The notes beneath the pieces were generated by a model. The model saw only the letters and a program-made list of their open reading frames with translations. It was not told the DNA's origin and ran no database searches. From Microbulbifer agarilyticus S89 (GTDB lineage: Bacteria; Pseudomonadota; Gammaproteobacteria; Pseudomonadales; Cellvibrionaceae), in NCBI RefSeq assembly GCF_000220505.1, contig NZ_AFPJ01000032.1:118342-182341 (forward strand): DNA of 64,000 nt. The letters run 5' to 3'. Shown here piece by piece: positions 42,801 to 52,052 of this stretch. The position numbers were made by a program, and so were the translations under genes. Within the stretch, counting starts at the first letter, position 1. Every line of letters starts with the position of its first letter.

Positions 42801-45800
42801 GGCCAAATCGTCTGCAGCCTGTTCTTCCGCAACCAGGTCGTCAAAGCCCAATTCGCCCAGGTCATCCGCCTGCGCTTCGGCACCAGCAGCAACCTCCGTC
42901 TCGGCTTCTGCTTGCGCGGCAACAGTTACTGCCGTGTCATCGAAAACGAATTCGCTGGCATCAATACCAAACTCTGCGAGGTCGATATCTTCCTCTTCAC
43001 CGCTGTCATCCCCCTGTGCCAGCGCGCGCAGGGCCTCGCCCACAGCGTCGCTTACCTGGGGCAGATCGGTTGATGCTGCGACAGCATCGACCAGGTCCAG
43101 CAGCTCATTGTGGCCCTGCTCGAGGGATGCCCACAGCGCGGGTTCCTCTTCCAGGTGACCGTCGATCACCTGGCGATAGACGGCCAGCAACAGGTTCGCC
43201 AGCTCCTGCAGCGTGGGTAACTGGGCTTGGCCAGCGGCCTGCTGCAGAACGTCGAGCTCTTCTGCAACCGGCAAAATAATCGATCGATCACCGGGGGCAG
43301 CGCGCCAGCGATTCAGCATCTCATCCGCGTCCAGCAGCACTTTCATGCCATCGGCCATGATCACCGCCAGCAGCTGCGGATCCACGGCTTTCGGTTCGTT
43401 GGCCTCGCGCTCGCGAATCAGGTGGCCAACGGCGCGTTCCTGCAGTTCCGCTACCCGCGCCACGAACTGATCGCTGCGCTCAACGTGCAGCGGCTCGCGA
43501 CGGTAAATCTGCTGCAGCACCTCACGCACATAGCTGGCGCCATCGCTGATCAGGTCATAGGTGTCGCTATCAATCGCCACCTGGTAAGTGCGCAACTCCT
43601 TGGCGAAGCGCTCAAGCGGCGCCATGAGTTCAGCCACCTGGGTAACTTCCGCCATGTGGGCAGAGCCTTTCAGGGTGTGCAGGGCGCGGTGCAGCGGGTC
43701 AGACGGAACGTCGTAGACCGGCGCCTGGCGCTGCATCTCGGCAAGGAATTCCGCCACCGTGGCCAGATGGGTTTCCGCTTCCTGCGCGAAGATTTCCCAC
43801 AGCTGTGCATTTTCATCCACTTCAAGCGGCGCATCGTCGTTGACGGCTGGCGCCGGGGCGGCCAGCTCGTCCGTGCCGGCAGCGTCAGACGACAGCATTG
43901 CCTGCGGCACTTCACCTTGGGAAAGCTGTTTCGCCCAACCCTCCAGCTCTGCCGTGCGTGCCGGGTCCGGGTCACCGGTACGGGTGCGGAAGCCATCGAC
44001 CATCGACGGCAGTTTGGCGAGCACCATCTCGATCAGGGTGACATGGGCGCGCACCGGCGAGACGGTTTCATCCAGCACCCGGTTGAGCATGTTTTCCACG
44101 GCCCACGACAGCTCACCGACTTCCATCGCCTCGACCATGCGGCCGGAGCCCTTCAGGGTGTGGAAGCCACGGCGGAATTCCACCAGCGAGTCGCGATCGC
44201 CAAAATTGGCGGCCCACAGGGGGAAGTAGTGGTTGATGGTCTCGAGCACCTCACCGGCTTCCTCGAGGAAAATCTCGACGATTTCATCGTCGATGATGCT
44301 GGTATCGTCATCATCTTCCAGCGGAGACAGGGTTGCCGCGGGTTGTTCCACCGCCTGTGCGCTTGGCGCAGCGGCGGAATTAATTTCGGATGAGGTTTCG
44401 CTAGCGGTGTCAGTGGCCGCCGCCGGGTCCGCGCCCTCCTCGGCAAACCAGCTCTCTTCGATTAGTGACGGTGCTTGTTGATCGGCAGTAGCGGCGTCTT
44501 CGCCGGTGAGTGAGGCGCTCTCGCCATCGCCCGCAGCCGAGGCTTCTCCGCTCAGGCTTCCCGCAAGCGCTGCCAGCGGGTCGGCATCGAGCTCAGGCGC
44601 GCTTGCAGATACAGCTGCTTCCTCTTCCGGTTCGAGATCGAGCTCAAACCCATCCAGGGCCTGCTCTTCCTCGTCGGCAACCGGTGCGGCGACCGGCGCA
44701 ACAGAATCCGTGGCGGTTTCTGCAGGCAGTTCAAGGCTGTTGAGGGCGTCGCTATCGGCACCATCGGTGGTCGCGGCGAACACATCCCCTTCGGAGACTG
44801 CATAACCGAGAGTGGCAACACTCTCTTCCGCCAGTGCCAGCAGCATGTCGGCATCTTCGATGCCATCGGCACGGCGCTCAAGGTAATACTCAACACTGGT
44901 TACCGCATCGGCCAGCGTGTCCAGTAGTTTCCAATCGGGCTGGTCGCCGGCATTGATCAACCGCTCTTCGATATAACTACGGCACGCACCGACAATTTCA
45001 GCAGCGCGTCCATAGCCCACCATTTCCAGGCCGCCACAGACTTCCTGCAGGCGCTTGGGCACCGAGGCGAGATGCCCGGCATCCCAATGGCTGGCGATGT
45101 ACTCCACCACCGCTTCCTTAACATTTTCCAGGCCGATGCGCGCTTCGCGCAGTACCTGTTCGGTAGCCTCGCCCATCAGCGGCGATTCGCTATCGACCTT
45201 GCGATCCCGTTCCGCCGCGGCGGCCAGGCCCGAGTCGAGCTGCACCAGCTCGGATGCGGCCTGCATCAACAGGTCGTCGGGTGCCGCACTGCGCGAGGCG
45301 TCGCGCAGGTATTCGTAAATACTGCGGGCGCGGGTACGCTGGTTTTCCAGCCCCAACACACCCAGGGTGTCGGCAATTCGCTTGGCCACCACCGCAGTGT
45401 CGGAAAGCGGCGCACGCTCGGTGGTGCTGATACTCGGGTCGAGTGCTTCACGCACACTGCCCAGTTCTTCACGCAGTGCCGCCACCGCGGTGCCCATCGC
45501 CTCTGGCCCCATGGCCAGGGCATCTTCGTTGTCCGGGCGCGGCGTGCCGGGCACTGCGCGGTCCAACGCAAACTTCTGGTACAGCGCGGCGGTGCGCGGG
45601 CCATTCGGGCCGCTCAGGTAAACGTAAAACAGGAGGTTGCGGATGAGGTCGCGGTCCGGGCGCACATCGAGAACGCGCGCACCCTGCCCCGCGAGCAGGC
45701 GGAATTCGACATCGATACGGCGCAGCAACTGGCGCAGCGCCGGCAAAACATTTACCCGGTGGTCCGCGATGCCCTCGAGCAGCCCCTGCACGATTTCCCA

Positions 45801-46475
45801 CAGGTGTTGGCGCTGGCTGCCGCTGTACAGCAGCGCCATTTTTTCACTGACCTTGCCCAGGTAAGCGAGGCTTTCACCGCTGTTCACATCGCGGATCAGG
45901 CTGGCGGCGGCCACGTGATACATCTTGCGCAGCTTGGTTACCAGCTCCTGCAGTTTTGCCGTATTACCCAGCAGCGGCTGGCGCTGGCCGCTGGCGTGCT
46001 CCAGTGCGGAAAGGTCCGGGGAGAACAGCGCACCTTCGGTAATCAGGCGCTCGCGGCGCACCGCGCGCAAGTCATTCAACAGCGGCAGCAGCAGCACCGC
46101 ATTATCGCGACGCTGGAAGGCAATTTTTTCCAGGTAGAGGGGTAATTCCAGCAGCGCACGCATGAGGAACTCACGCGTTTCATCGCTGTTCTCGACTTCG
46201 CCGCTGGCGAGGGCCTGCACCAGCTGCTCCATCTCTTCGGCGAGCATCGCGGCACCGGTCAGCTCCGCCATATGCAGGCTGCCGTGCACCTGGTGAATCA
46301 GGCTGAGGCAATTCTTCAGCAGGCTATCCGCAGCGCTGGCGGCATCACTGGAGGGGTCGGAAGCGGCGGAATCCGAGGCAAATGTTTCCAACTGCTGGCG
46401 AGCCTGAGCCAGCGTCTCGTTGATTTCGCCTATCAGCCAATCCAGGGCCACAAAATTGGGATTGTCGTGACTCAC
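39897..46475 (-). CDS. chpA: Hybrid chemosensory histidine kinase ChpA
   Basis: ChpA is the CheA-type kinase that phosphorylates PilG and PilH to steer type IV pilus motility and cAMP signalling. About 2192 residues: a degenerate Hpt-like unit near residue 60 (HQVHGSLHMAEL), canonical Hpt histidines near 771 (HTLKGSG), 933 (HTLKGSA) and 1410 (HTFKGGA), long acidic Ala/Glu linkers, a dimerisation and HATPase region (about 1610-1880, DDGSGINLMRVREKA), a CheW domain (about 1890-2030), and a C-terminal receiver with LLDIEMP near 2118. A GTG at 46475 with GAGGA six bases upstream sets the start. P. aeruginosa ChpA is longer and has more Hpt units. Confidence 0.95.
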   Translation of the reverse strand: MSHDNPNFVALDWLIGEINETLAQARQQLETFASDSAASDPSSDAASAADSLLKNCLSLIHQVHGSLHMAELTGAAMLAEEMEQLVQALASGEVENSDETREFLMRALLELPLYLEKIAFQRRDNAVLLLPLLNDLRAVRRERLITEGALFSPDLSALEHASGQRQPLLGNTAKLQELVTKLRKMYHVAAASLIRDVNSGESLAYLGKVSEKMALLYSGSQRQHLWEIVQGLLEGIADHRVNVLPALRQLLRRIDVEFRLLAGQGARVLDVRPDRDLIRNLLFYVYLSGPNGPRTAALYQKFALDRAVPGTPRPDNEDALAMGPEAMGTAVAALREELGSVREALDPSISTTERAPLSDTAVVAKRIADTLGVLGLENQRTRARSIYEYLRDASRSAAPDDLLMQAASELVQLDSGLAAAAERDRKVDSESPLMGEATEQVLREARIGLENVKEAVVEYIASHWDAGHLASVPKRLQEVCGGLEMVGYGRAAEIVGACRSYIEERLINAGDQPDWKLLDTLADAVTSVEYYLERRADGIEDADMLLALAEESVATLGYAVSEGDVFAATTDGADSDALNSLELPAETATDSVAPVAAPVADEEEQALDGFELDLEPEEEAAVSASAPELDADPLAALAGSLSGEASAAGDGESASLTGEDAATADQQAPSLIEESWFAEEGADPAAATDTASETSSEINSAAAPSAQAVEQPAATLSPLEDDDDTSIIDDEIVEIFLEEAGEVLETINHYFPLWAANFGDRDSLVEFRRGFHTLKGSGRMVEAMEVGELSWAVENMLNRVLDETVSPVRAHVTLIEMVLAKLPSMVDGFRTRTGDPDPARTAELEGWAKQLSQGEVPQAMLSSDAAGTDELAAPAPAVNDDAPLEVDENAQLWEIFAQEAETHLATVAEFLAEMQRQAPVYDVPSDPLHRALHTLKGSAHMAEVTQVAELMAPLERFAKELRTYQVAIDSDTYDLISDGASYVREVLQQIYRREPLHVERSDQFVARVAELQERAVGHLIREREANEPKAVDPQLLAVIMADGMKVLLDADEMLNRWRAAPGDRSIILPVAEELDVLQQAAGQAQLPTLQELANLLLAVYRQVIDGHLEEEPALWASLEQGHNELLDLVDAVAASTDLPQVSDAVGEALRALAQGDDSGEEEDIDLAEFGIDASEFVFDDTAVTVAAQAEAETEVAAGAEAQADDLGELGFDDLVAEEQAADDLASESVIADAPAELEINADDVIDSAGVVEGERELTVEWLESELSADEQDVAAPAAFEALESELVLEPELVLEPELVSEAELAPEQTTEPEFTAPEGRDVVERLMAEPPVTPAEPTAAPNVEVAAPQAPAGEMTDAQRALLADIDPDVVEVFLEEASDLMDELEELIQNWEQSPGDNAMPEALKRVLHTFKGGARMAALMGLGEVAHRFETVIENMQSGSAPAASFFADAHGIYDRLAAGVETVQAWMGGDELPAFCALLETQWADAHAVGTDAAPAGEETVAVDTAIDTAVDVPAAEIEQAPVVEAPASATVDTPPAVVEPTDVAPAASGSNVLPFVRKSKNVGERDGGQPRNQPQEMVRVASELLEELVNLAGETSISRGRLEEQVSEFGLALDEMDSTLSRLNEQLRRLDKETEAQIQFRQEQLAEQDVDFDPLEMDRYSSFQQLSRSLLESTSDLLELRQTLGNKARDTETLLLQQSRVNTELQEGLMRSRMVPFSRLVPRLRRIVRQVSAELGKQVDLVFSNVEGELDRSMLERMVAPLEHMLRNAVDHGIESPQERRDAGKPERGRIAVAVAREGSEVVLTISDDGSGINLMRVREKAIESGLMRPDAELSNNEIMQFILHAGFSTADQVTQISGRGVGMDVVSAEIKQIGGSVTIGSQAGQGTEFVVRLPFTVSVNRALMVKVGEDLFAMPLNTIEGIVRLSPFELEHYYRTPEARFEYAGEPYQVNYFGSLLQSSAQPRLAVEDMQMPVLLVRSDNTAMALQVDAILGSREIVVKSLGPQFAGVQGVSGATVTGDGTVVVILDAHALLRKHSAQLARPETPLLEEAPSVSTREEPETQKLVMVVDDSVTVRKVTTRFLEREGFQVITAKDGQDAIIQLQDVIPDVMLLDIEMPRMDGFEVARNMRSSSRLRDIPIIMITSRTGKKHRDHALSLGVNHYLGKPYQEEILLEAIRDFTEAKADT
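42585..42632 (-). repeat. 18-base in-frame tandem repeat in chpA linker
   Basis: CTCGGGCTCCAGCACCAA (42585-42602) is followed at once by a copy with one change (42603-42620) and a third diverged unit. On the coding strand the units encode LEPELV repeats within the acidic linker between the second and third canonical Hpt domains. Such repeats can expand or contract by slippage without a frameshift, altering linker length. Confidence 0.75.
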
Positions 46476-46608
46476 GCCAAGTCCTCGGTAATTCAATTTG
46501 CCCGCCCGGCAACGGATCTCAGGGAGCCTCCCGTCGCGAGCTGCTTTACACCCTCACCAATTGCACGGTGAGGGCGTCCGCTTTGTCGTTATCAGAATAT
46601 GCGGTAAA

Positions 46609-48786
46609 TCAGGCCAGAGCCCGGTCTTCACGCTCTTCTTGAGAAAGTGCGGCGAGGCCATCTTCGTCGGCCATGGCGCCCTCAAGGGATTCGTCATCCA
46701 GCATCGGAAATTCTTCAGACAGCTGTGCCAGATCGCTATCGTACAGATCGCCTTCCGCCTCCACGTCGTCTGCCTGCGGCAGTTTGAAGCCGGCAACAGA
46801 GTCGCGCAGGCTGGATGCGGTCTGGGCCAGGTTACCAATGGACTGTGCGGTGGCCTGGGTACCGGCGGAAGTCTGCGAGGTAATTTCCTGAATCACGTTC
46901 ATCGTGTTGGAGATGTGACCCGCGGACGAGGCCTGCTGGCGTGCCGCGTTGGAGATGTTCTGAATCAAGGATGCGAGGTTGGTGGATACCGTTTCGATCT
47001 CCTCCAGGGCAACACCCGCGTCCTGCGCCAGGCGAGCACCGCGCACCACCTCGGTGGTGGTGGATTCCATCGAAACTACCGCTTCGTTGGTGTCCGACTG
47101 AATCGCTTTTACCAGGCCTTCAATCTGCTTGGTTGCCGCAGCGGAACGTTCCGCGAGGCGCTGTACCTCGTCCGCAACCACCGCGAAGCCTCGACCCGCG
47201 TCACCGGCCATAGAGGCCTGGATCGCGGCGTTCAGTGCGAGGATGTTGGTCTGGTCCGCAATGTCGTTAATCAGACTTACGATGTCACCAATCTCTTGGG
47301 AAGATTCACCCAGTCGCTTGATTCGCTTGGAGGTATCCTGAATCTGTTCGCGGATGGTATCCATGCCCTTGATGGTGTTCTGTACCACCTTGGCACCGTT
47401 ACTTGCGATCTGTACCGAGCGTTCTGCTACCTGGGCAGATTCCGCGGCGTTCGCAGATACCTGATCAATGGTCACCGCCATTTCGTTCACCGCCGCGGAT
47501 GCACCGGCAATCTCCTGCGCCTGGTGCTCAGAGGCCTCGGCGAGGTGCAGGGCGGTCTGCTGGGTTTCCTGAGACAGTGAGGATACTTCCTGCGCAGTGC
47601 CGTTGATTCGGGATACCAGTACCCGCAGCTGGTCAATGGTGTAGTTAATAGAGTCCGCAATCGCACCGGTGAAGGCCTCGGTCACCGTTGCGGAGGTGGT
47701 CAGGTCACCGTCTGCAAGGTCGGCCAGCTCGTCCAGCAGCTGCATAATCGCCTGCTGGTTACGCTCGTTGGTTTCGGATTCTTCTTTCAGGCTTCGACGT
47801 GCGCCGGAGAATGCGGTGACCATCATGCCGAAAATCAGCAGCACGAAAACACCGGCAATAATGGCAATGGTTTGGTTGTTCGGCTGACGCTCACTGGACA
47901 GGCTAACAATCCGGTCGTTCAGAGTAGACAGGGCTTCCAGCAGCTGCGGGGAAGAGGTGGCAATACCGTCCGCGGCCTGACGGGTCGCAAACAGGGCCGG
48001 CGTCGCTTCGAAAATTTCGCGTACGGAAGAACTTACGAATTCGAACAGTTCAGTAATTTCTTCCAGGGACTCACGGGCCTCGCTGTCGGTAACGCGGGAG
48101 ATACCCATCACCACGTCACCACCCTTCATACCGTCTACCACTTTACCGAACAGGCTGGCATCGGTGTTGAACTGGTCTGCCGCGGCTTCCGCATCGTCAC
48201 CACCCTGCAGCATCTTATCGATGTTTCGACCGATACGTTCCGCACGCCATACCTGCAGCTGGGCCTGCTCTACCTGGTTGGCCGGAGCGTTGTTGGCCAG
48301 CAGGATTTCCACGATGTTGTTGTGCTCTGCCTGCAGTTCCGGCAGCGAGTCGTTCAGGGTGCTCGCCACGTCGTTCAGGAAGATAATGGAATCTTTATTA
48401 CCGATAATGGTGTCGGCCTGTTCGCGCATCTGGCGCCAGACCTGGCCATAGGCACCCAGTTCAGCCTCCAACGCGCGGCGGCTTCCCGGGTCCATGCCCT
48501 GCAGACCGCTCCAGGTTGCAGCCATCTGGTTCACAACCTGCTCCAGGTCCGCAAACGCCTGCTCGTCGCCCGCGGTAGCGGCCGGTGCGTAGGACACCAG
48601 CTGGTAAGAAAGAGCGCGCATCTCCGCTACGTCTTCCAGGTACGTCTGATCCCGGTCAGCGTGGCTCTGCACCAAATAGATGCTGACGATCAGCCCCGCC
48701 AGTGTGGCGAGTACCAAGAAAAACATAAACAGCGCGGCAGGGTTACTGCGCAACGCGGAAAATGAATTCTGGGAGCCTGTTTTCAT
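46609..48786 (-). CDS. pilJ: Methyl-accepting chemoreceptor PilJ
   Basis: PilJ is the transmembrane receptor that feeds the Pil-Chp kinase in surface sensing. The 725-residue protein has an N-terminal membrane segment (about 18-40), a periplasmic helical PilJ domain (about 45-295), a second membrane segment (about 303-323), a HAMP-like region and a long cytoplasmic MCP signalling hairpin with the conserved tip [16 protein letters not shown] and [18 protein letters not shown]. It lies between pilI and chpA. In P. aeruginosa a pilK methyltransferase gene follows pilJ; here chpA follows directly. Confidence 0.95.
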   Translation of the reverse strand: MKTGSQNSFSALRSNPAALFMFFLVLATLAGLIVSIYLVQSHADRDQTYLEDVAEMRALSYQLVSYAPAATAGDEQAFADLEQVVNQMAATWSGLQGMDPGSRRALEAELGAYGQVWRQMREQADTIIGNKDSIIFLNDVASTLNDSLPELQAEHNNIVEILLANNAPANQVEQAQLQVWRAERIGRNIDKMLQGGDDAEAAADQFNTDASLFGKVVDGMKGGDVVMGISRVTDSEARESLEEITELFEFVSSSVREIFEATPALFATRQAADGIATSSPQLLEALSTLNDRIVSLSSERQPNNQTIAIIAGVFVLLIFGMMVTAFSGARRSLKEESETNERNQQAIMQLLDELADLADGDLTTSATVTEAFTGAIADSINYTIDQLRVLVSRINGTAQEVSSLSQETQQTALHLAEASEHQAQEIAGASAAVNEMAVTIDQVSANAAESAQVAERSVQIASNGAKVVQNTIKGMDTIREQIQDTSKRIKRLGESSQEIGDIVSLINDIADQTNILALNAAIQASMAGDAGRGFAVVADEVQRLAERSAAATKQIEGLVKAIQSDTNEAVVSMESTTTEVVRGARLAQDAGVALEEIETVSTNLASLIQNISNAARQQASSAGHISNTMNVIQEITSQTSAGTQATAQSIGNLAQTASSLRDSVAGFKLPQADDVEAEGDLYDSDLAQLSEEFPMLDDESLEGAMADEDGLAALSQEEREDRALA

Positions 48787-49054
48787 AATTTACTCCTGGC
48801 GGACCTGTGCCTCAGGCCAATTCTTGTTTTCACCACTTATTGAGGCCCACTGGCCTCACAACCCCAACTGCCCGCAATGCGGACATCCCCAATACCGGCC
48901 ACGGCCGACTACGGTTCGCGACCGACACCCGCTGCCGCAGCAGCATCAGGGCCGGACACTGATATGACGTACGGACGCTGCCGCACCTCATTGACCCGCC
49001 AGGGCGAGTCGACGCAGACACGAGGCCTACGCCTGTAACGCAGAATGCCGCGAC

Positions 49055-49597
49055 TCAGTGAGCCGCGGCATCCGCAAATTGAAAATCGTTTATCAGCGCC
49101 TGCAGATCGAACACCAACCAGCGCCCCTGCTGCAGCACAAACTGGCCGCTCACCATGGGCGCAAAGGGTTCCGAGAGATCTGCGGGCGGCATCTGCCCAT
49201 ATTCCAGCGCCAAGTGTTGCATACCATGCAACTCATCGACGATCAGGCCGGCATAGAGCTTTTCGTGCTCCAACACCAGCACACGACGATTCTGGCGCGA
49301 GCTGGCGAGGTGACCACCAAAGAAAGCGGCCATATCAAACAGCGGCAACAGGCGACCACGCACATTGGCCACACCGCGCACCCACGGCTGAACCCCGGGG
49401 ATAAAGGTGTACTGGGGAACCTCAAGCAGCTCCACCACGTCCTCCATGGCGGCCACGAAGCGCTGACCCAGCAGAGAAAACCCAATGCCCGTCCAGTAGG
49501 GTTTGATTTCCTGACGGGCGGGCAGCCCCTTAGCCTGCGCCTTGGCGCGGTTGGCAATATCGACGAGCGCGAGATACGGGGTAAGCGTTGGTTGCAC
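49055..49597 (-). CDS. pilI: CheW-like adaptor PilI
   Basis: PilI links PilJ to the ChpA kinase. The 180-residue protein is a CheW domain with the family blocks WTGIGFSLLGQRFVA, VRGVANVRGRLLPLFDM and LVDELHGMQHLALE-type sequence. The start is a GTG 18 bases after the pilH stop. About 270 bases without a gene separate it from pilJ; that gap holds only an 8-bp hairpin overlapping the pilI stop (49045-49071). Confidence 0.93.
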   Translation of the reverse strand: MQPTLTPYLALVDIANRAKAQAKGLPARQEIKPYWTGIGFSLLGQRFVAAMEDVVELLEVPQYTFIPGVQPWVRGVANVRGRLLPLFDMAAFFGGHLASSRQNRRVLVLEHEKLYAGLIVDELHGMQHLALEYGQMPPADLSEPFAPMVSGQFVLQQGRWLVFDLQALINDFQFADAAAH

Positions 49598-49615
49598 GGA
49601 GACTCAACGTCGGCC

Positions 49616-49978
49616 TCAGGCCAACACCTCCGCGATAGTACCCAGCAGCTTGCCCTCGTCGACCGGCTTGGTCAGGTAGGCACTGGCGCCCTGACGCATA
49701 CCCCAGACACGATCAGTGTCCTGGTCTTTGGTCGTCACGATGACGACGGGAATGCCAGCGGTCTCGCCACCTTTACTCAGCTGACGGGTAGCCTGAAAAC
49801 CATTCAGGCCCGGCATTACGATATCCATCAGAATAACGTCGGGGCGCTGTTCACGCGCCACGTCCACACCGCTCTCGCCATTGGTGGCGGTCAGCACGGC
49901 GTGACCGTTCTTCTCAAGCATGGTGGTCAGTTTGTGAGTTTCGGTTGGCGAGTCATCGACGATTAGCACTCTGGCCAT
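49616..49978 (-). CDS. pilH: Response regulator PilH
   Basis: PilH is a single receiver domain; in P. aeruginosa it is phosphorylated by ChpA and opposes or balances PilG, affecting pilus retraction and cAMP. The 120-residue protein starts MARVLIVDDSPTE (acidic pair DD), has the phospho-acceptor Asp in LMDIVMPGLNGFQ near residue 52, and Thr/Lys switch residues in VTTKDQ and YLTKP. The ATG at 49978, preceded by GGGGGA, is the right start. The next gene upstream is pilG. Confidence 0.96.
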   Translation of the reverse strand: MARVLIVDDSPTETHKLTTMLEKNGHAVLTATNGESGVDVAREQRPDVILMDIVMPGLNGFQATRQLSKGGETAGIPVVIVTTKDQDTDRVWGMRQGASAYLTKPVDEGKLLGTIAEVLA

Positions 49979-50218
49979 CTGGTCCCCCGAGATAGTGTTG
50001 TCCACTCCGGCCATCGCAATTTTACCGGGCGGATGTTGTTGGCACTGGCCACCCCCACTAGCGGAGCGCGGCCATACGCTTTGTTATTTATTGCAAACGA
50101 CGCTGACATTTACGACATTCGATCATCTTTGGGATCGTTGACCTGCATCAGCGTGGCTGGACGCAATAGTCTACGCCATTTCTGCCAAGGGTTTCACGCC
50201 CTGAATGAGAAGTTATTC

Positions 50219-50614
50219 TCAGGCAGCGTGATGCGGCTTGGCATGGGCGGAAATTGCGCCCAGAAGTTCGCTTTTGCTGAACGGCTTGGTCAGATACTGA
50301 TCGCAGCCGACCACGCGCCCCTTGGCCTTGTCGAACAGGCCATCCTTACTGGACAGCATCACGACAGGTGTACTGCGGAATTCGCTGTTGTTTTTGATCA
50401 GCGCACAGGTCTGATAACCGTCCAGGCGCGGCATCATGATATCTACAAAGATAATGTCCGGACGTGAATCGGCGATCTTCGCCAGTGCATCGAAACCGTC
50501 GGTGGCGGTAACGACCGCGCAACCGGCTTTTTGTAGCAACGTTTCTGCTGTGCGACGAATGGTTTTACTGTCGTCGATCACCATCACGGTGAGACTTTCC
50601 CAGTTGAGCTCCAT
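50219..50614 (-). CDS. pilG: Response regulator PilG
   Basis: PilG is the first gene of the Pil-Chp cluster and a single receiver domain acting as the main ChpA output, promoting pilus extension and adenylate cyclase activation in P. aeruginosa. The 131-residue protein begins MELNWESLTVMVIDDSKTIR, with the acceptor Asp in FVDIMMPRLDGYQTC near residue 58 and the switch Lys in QYLTKPF. A 240-base gap separates it from pilH; I see no gene there. It is divergent from gshB. Confidence 0.96.
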   Translation of the reverse strand: MELNWESLTVMVIDDSKTIRRTAETLLQKAGCAVVTATDGFDALAKIADSRPDIIFVDIMMPRLDGYQTCALIKNNSEFRSTPVVMLSSKDGLFDKAKGRVVGCDQYLTKPFSKSELLGAISAHAKPHHAA

Positions 50615-50989
50615 AGTGTGTTCCCAAATCCCCTTCTACTTATTTTCAGGCGTCTCGGCCATGAGCCCGGGCCTGTCTTTACAACCTCATTACGGGGTCC
50701 GATCGTTGCTGCGAACAGCCACCTGGGGAGGGTTTACGCTCTTGCGCGAACCCAGTGACCGGCGGACGCAGATCAGATGCAAACTTGTATCACAGATGAA
50801 CAGGTGAATCTAGCGACGTCCGAGTGTGGCAGCGCACAATGGTCATTTTGTGAGCGGTGCCGCACTTTACCTGCCGGCGTATCCGCACCGGCAGCTTGCA
50901 GACTGGGGGCACTACTCTTACCTTACCCGTTGCGCAGCCATCCAGTGTTGGCGCGCCCCACCCAGCAAGTTCAGTTTGACGGACATTCT
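50615..50989. other. Non-coding divergent region between pilG and gshB
   Basis: About 375 bases that should carry the leftward pilG and rightward gshB promoters. One frame is open from 50777 into gshB but lacks family sequence. I see no convincing -35/-10 pair, tRNA or strong terminator here. Confidence 0.6.
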
Positions 50990-51946
50990 ATGAGCCAGAC
51001 TCTCGGCGTGGTCATGGACCCCATTGCCAATATCAACTTCAAGAAAGACACCTCCCTGGCCCTGCTGCTCGCAGCCCAGCGCGCAGGATTCGAGCTGTAT
51101 TATTTTGAACAGGCAGACCTGTATCTGGATGGCGCAAAGCCGATGGGCAACGGCGCACCGCTGCAGGTGTTCGCGGACCCAGAAAAATGGTTCGAGCTCG
51201 GTGAGCGCAAACCGGTACACCTGGGCGATCTGGATGTACTGCTAATGCGCGTGGATCCGCCATTCGACAATGAATACATCTACGCAACCTATATTCTCGA
51301 AGCCGCTGAGCGCGCCGGCACCCTGGTGGCCAACAAGCCGCAGTCTCTGCGCGACTGCAACGAAAAGATTTTCGCCACCCACTTTGCCGACTGCATCCCG
51401 CCGCTGATCGTCAGCCGCGACATGCAGCAACTGCGCGAATTCCACCGCGAACACGAGGACGTGATCTTCAAGCCTCTCGACGGCATGGGCGGCACCGGCA
51501 TCTTTCACGTAAAGCCGGACGGCGGCAATATTGGAGCGATTCTCGAGACGCTCACCGACAACGGCCAGCGTCAGATCATGGGGCAACGCTACATCCCCGA
51601 GATTAAAGACGGCGACAAGCGCATTCTGGTTGTGGACGGCGAACCGGTGCCGTATAGCCTGGCGCGCATCCCGCAGGGCGGCGAAACCCGCGGCAACCTC
51701 GCAGCAGGTGGCCGCGGCGAGGCGCGCCCGCTCAGTGAGCGGGATTTGGAAATTGCCCGCCGTGTCGGCCCCACCCTGAAGGAAAAAGGATTGCTGTTTG
51801 TCGGCCTCGACGTGATCGGTGATTATCTCACCGAAGTCAATGTGACCAGCCCCACCTGTGTGCGAGAAATTGACGATGCCTTCGGCACCGACATTGGCGG
51901 CATGCTGATGCGCGCGATCACAGACCGATTGGCAAAAAAGGGATAA
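50990..51946 (+). CDS. gshB: Glutathione synthetase
   Basis: GshB joins gamma-glutamylcysteine and glycine with ATP to make glutathione. The 318-residue protein has the usual length. It begins MSQTLGVVMDPIANINFKKD, and has the ATP-grasp signatures FKPLDGMGGTGIFHV near residue 159, EIKDGDKRILVVDGEPVPYSLARIP read in parts near 205, and GLDVIGDYLTEVNVTSPTC near 270 (metal ligands). I reject an upstream extension in the same frame. Its neighbours pilG and tonB match the P. aeruginosa order. Confidence 0.97.
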   Translation: MSQTLGVVMDPIANINFKKDTSLALLLAAQRAGFELYYFEQADLYLDGAKPMGNGAPLQVFADPEKWFELGERKPVHLGDLDVLLMRVDPPFDNEYIYATYILEAAERAGTLVANKPQSLRDCNEKIFATHFADCIPPLIVSRDMQQLREFHREHEDVIFKPLDGMGGTGIFHVKPDGGNIGAILETLTDNGQRQIMGQRYIPEIKDGDKRILVVDGEPVPYSLARIPQGGETRGNLAAGGRGEARPLSERDLEIARRVGPTLKEKGLLFVGLDVIGDYLTEVNVTSPTCVREIDDAFGTDIGGMLMRAITDRLAKKG

Positions 51947-51964
51947 ACTGCCCAGCGAATGGTT

Positions 51965-52006
51965 CAGCACCCGGCCCGCAACACGCAATCGGGCCGATGG
52001 GTGCTG
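51965..52006 (+). repeat. Long hairpin between gshB and tonB
   Basis: CAGCACCC (51965-51972) pairs with GGGTGCTG (51999-52006) and GGCCCG (51973-51978) with CGGGCC (51990-51995), a 14-bp stem with a three-base bulge and an 11-base loop, 18 bases past the gshB stop. No U-run follows, so it may be a Rho-assisted terminator, an mRNA-stability element, or a REP-type dispersed repeat. Confidence 0.6.
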
Positions 52007-52052
52007 GCATTGAGCAGAAGTAACCGCAACCGCAGTAACAACAATAACCAAA

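Noticed and set aside
50777-50989. 71-codon upstream extension of gshB
   Set aside because: No glutathione synthetase sequence upstream of MSQTLGVVMDP; the extension is cysteine- and arginine-rich and lies in the promoter region.
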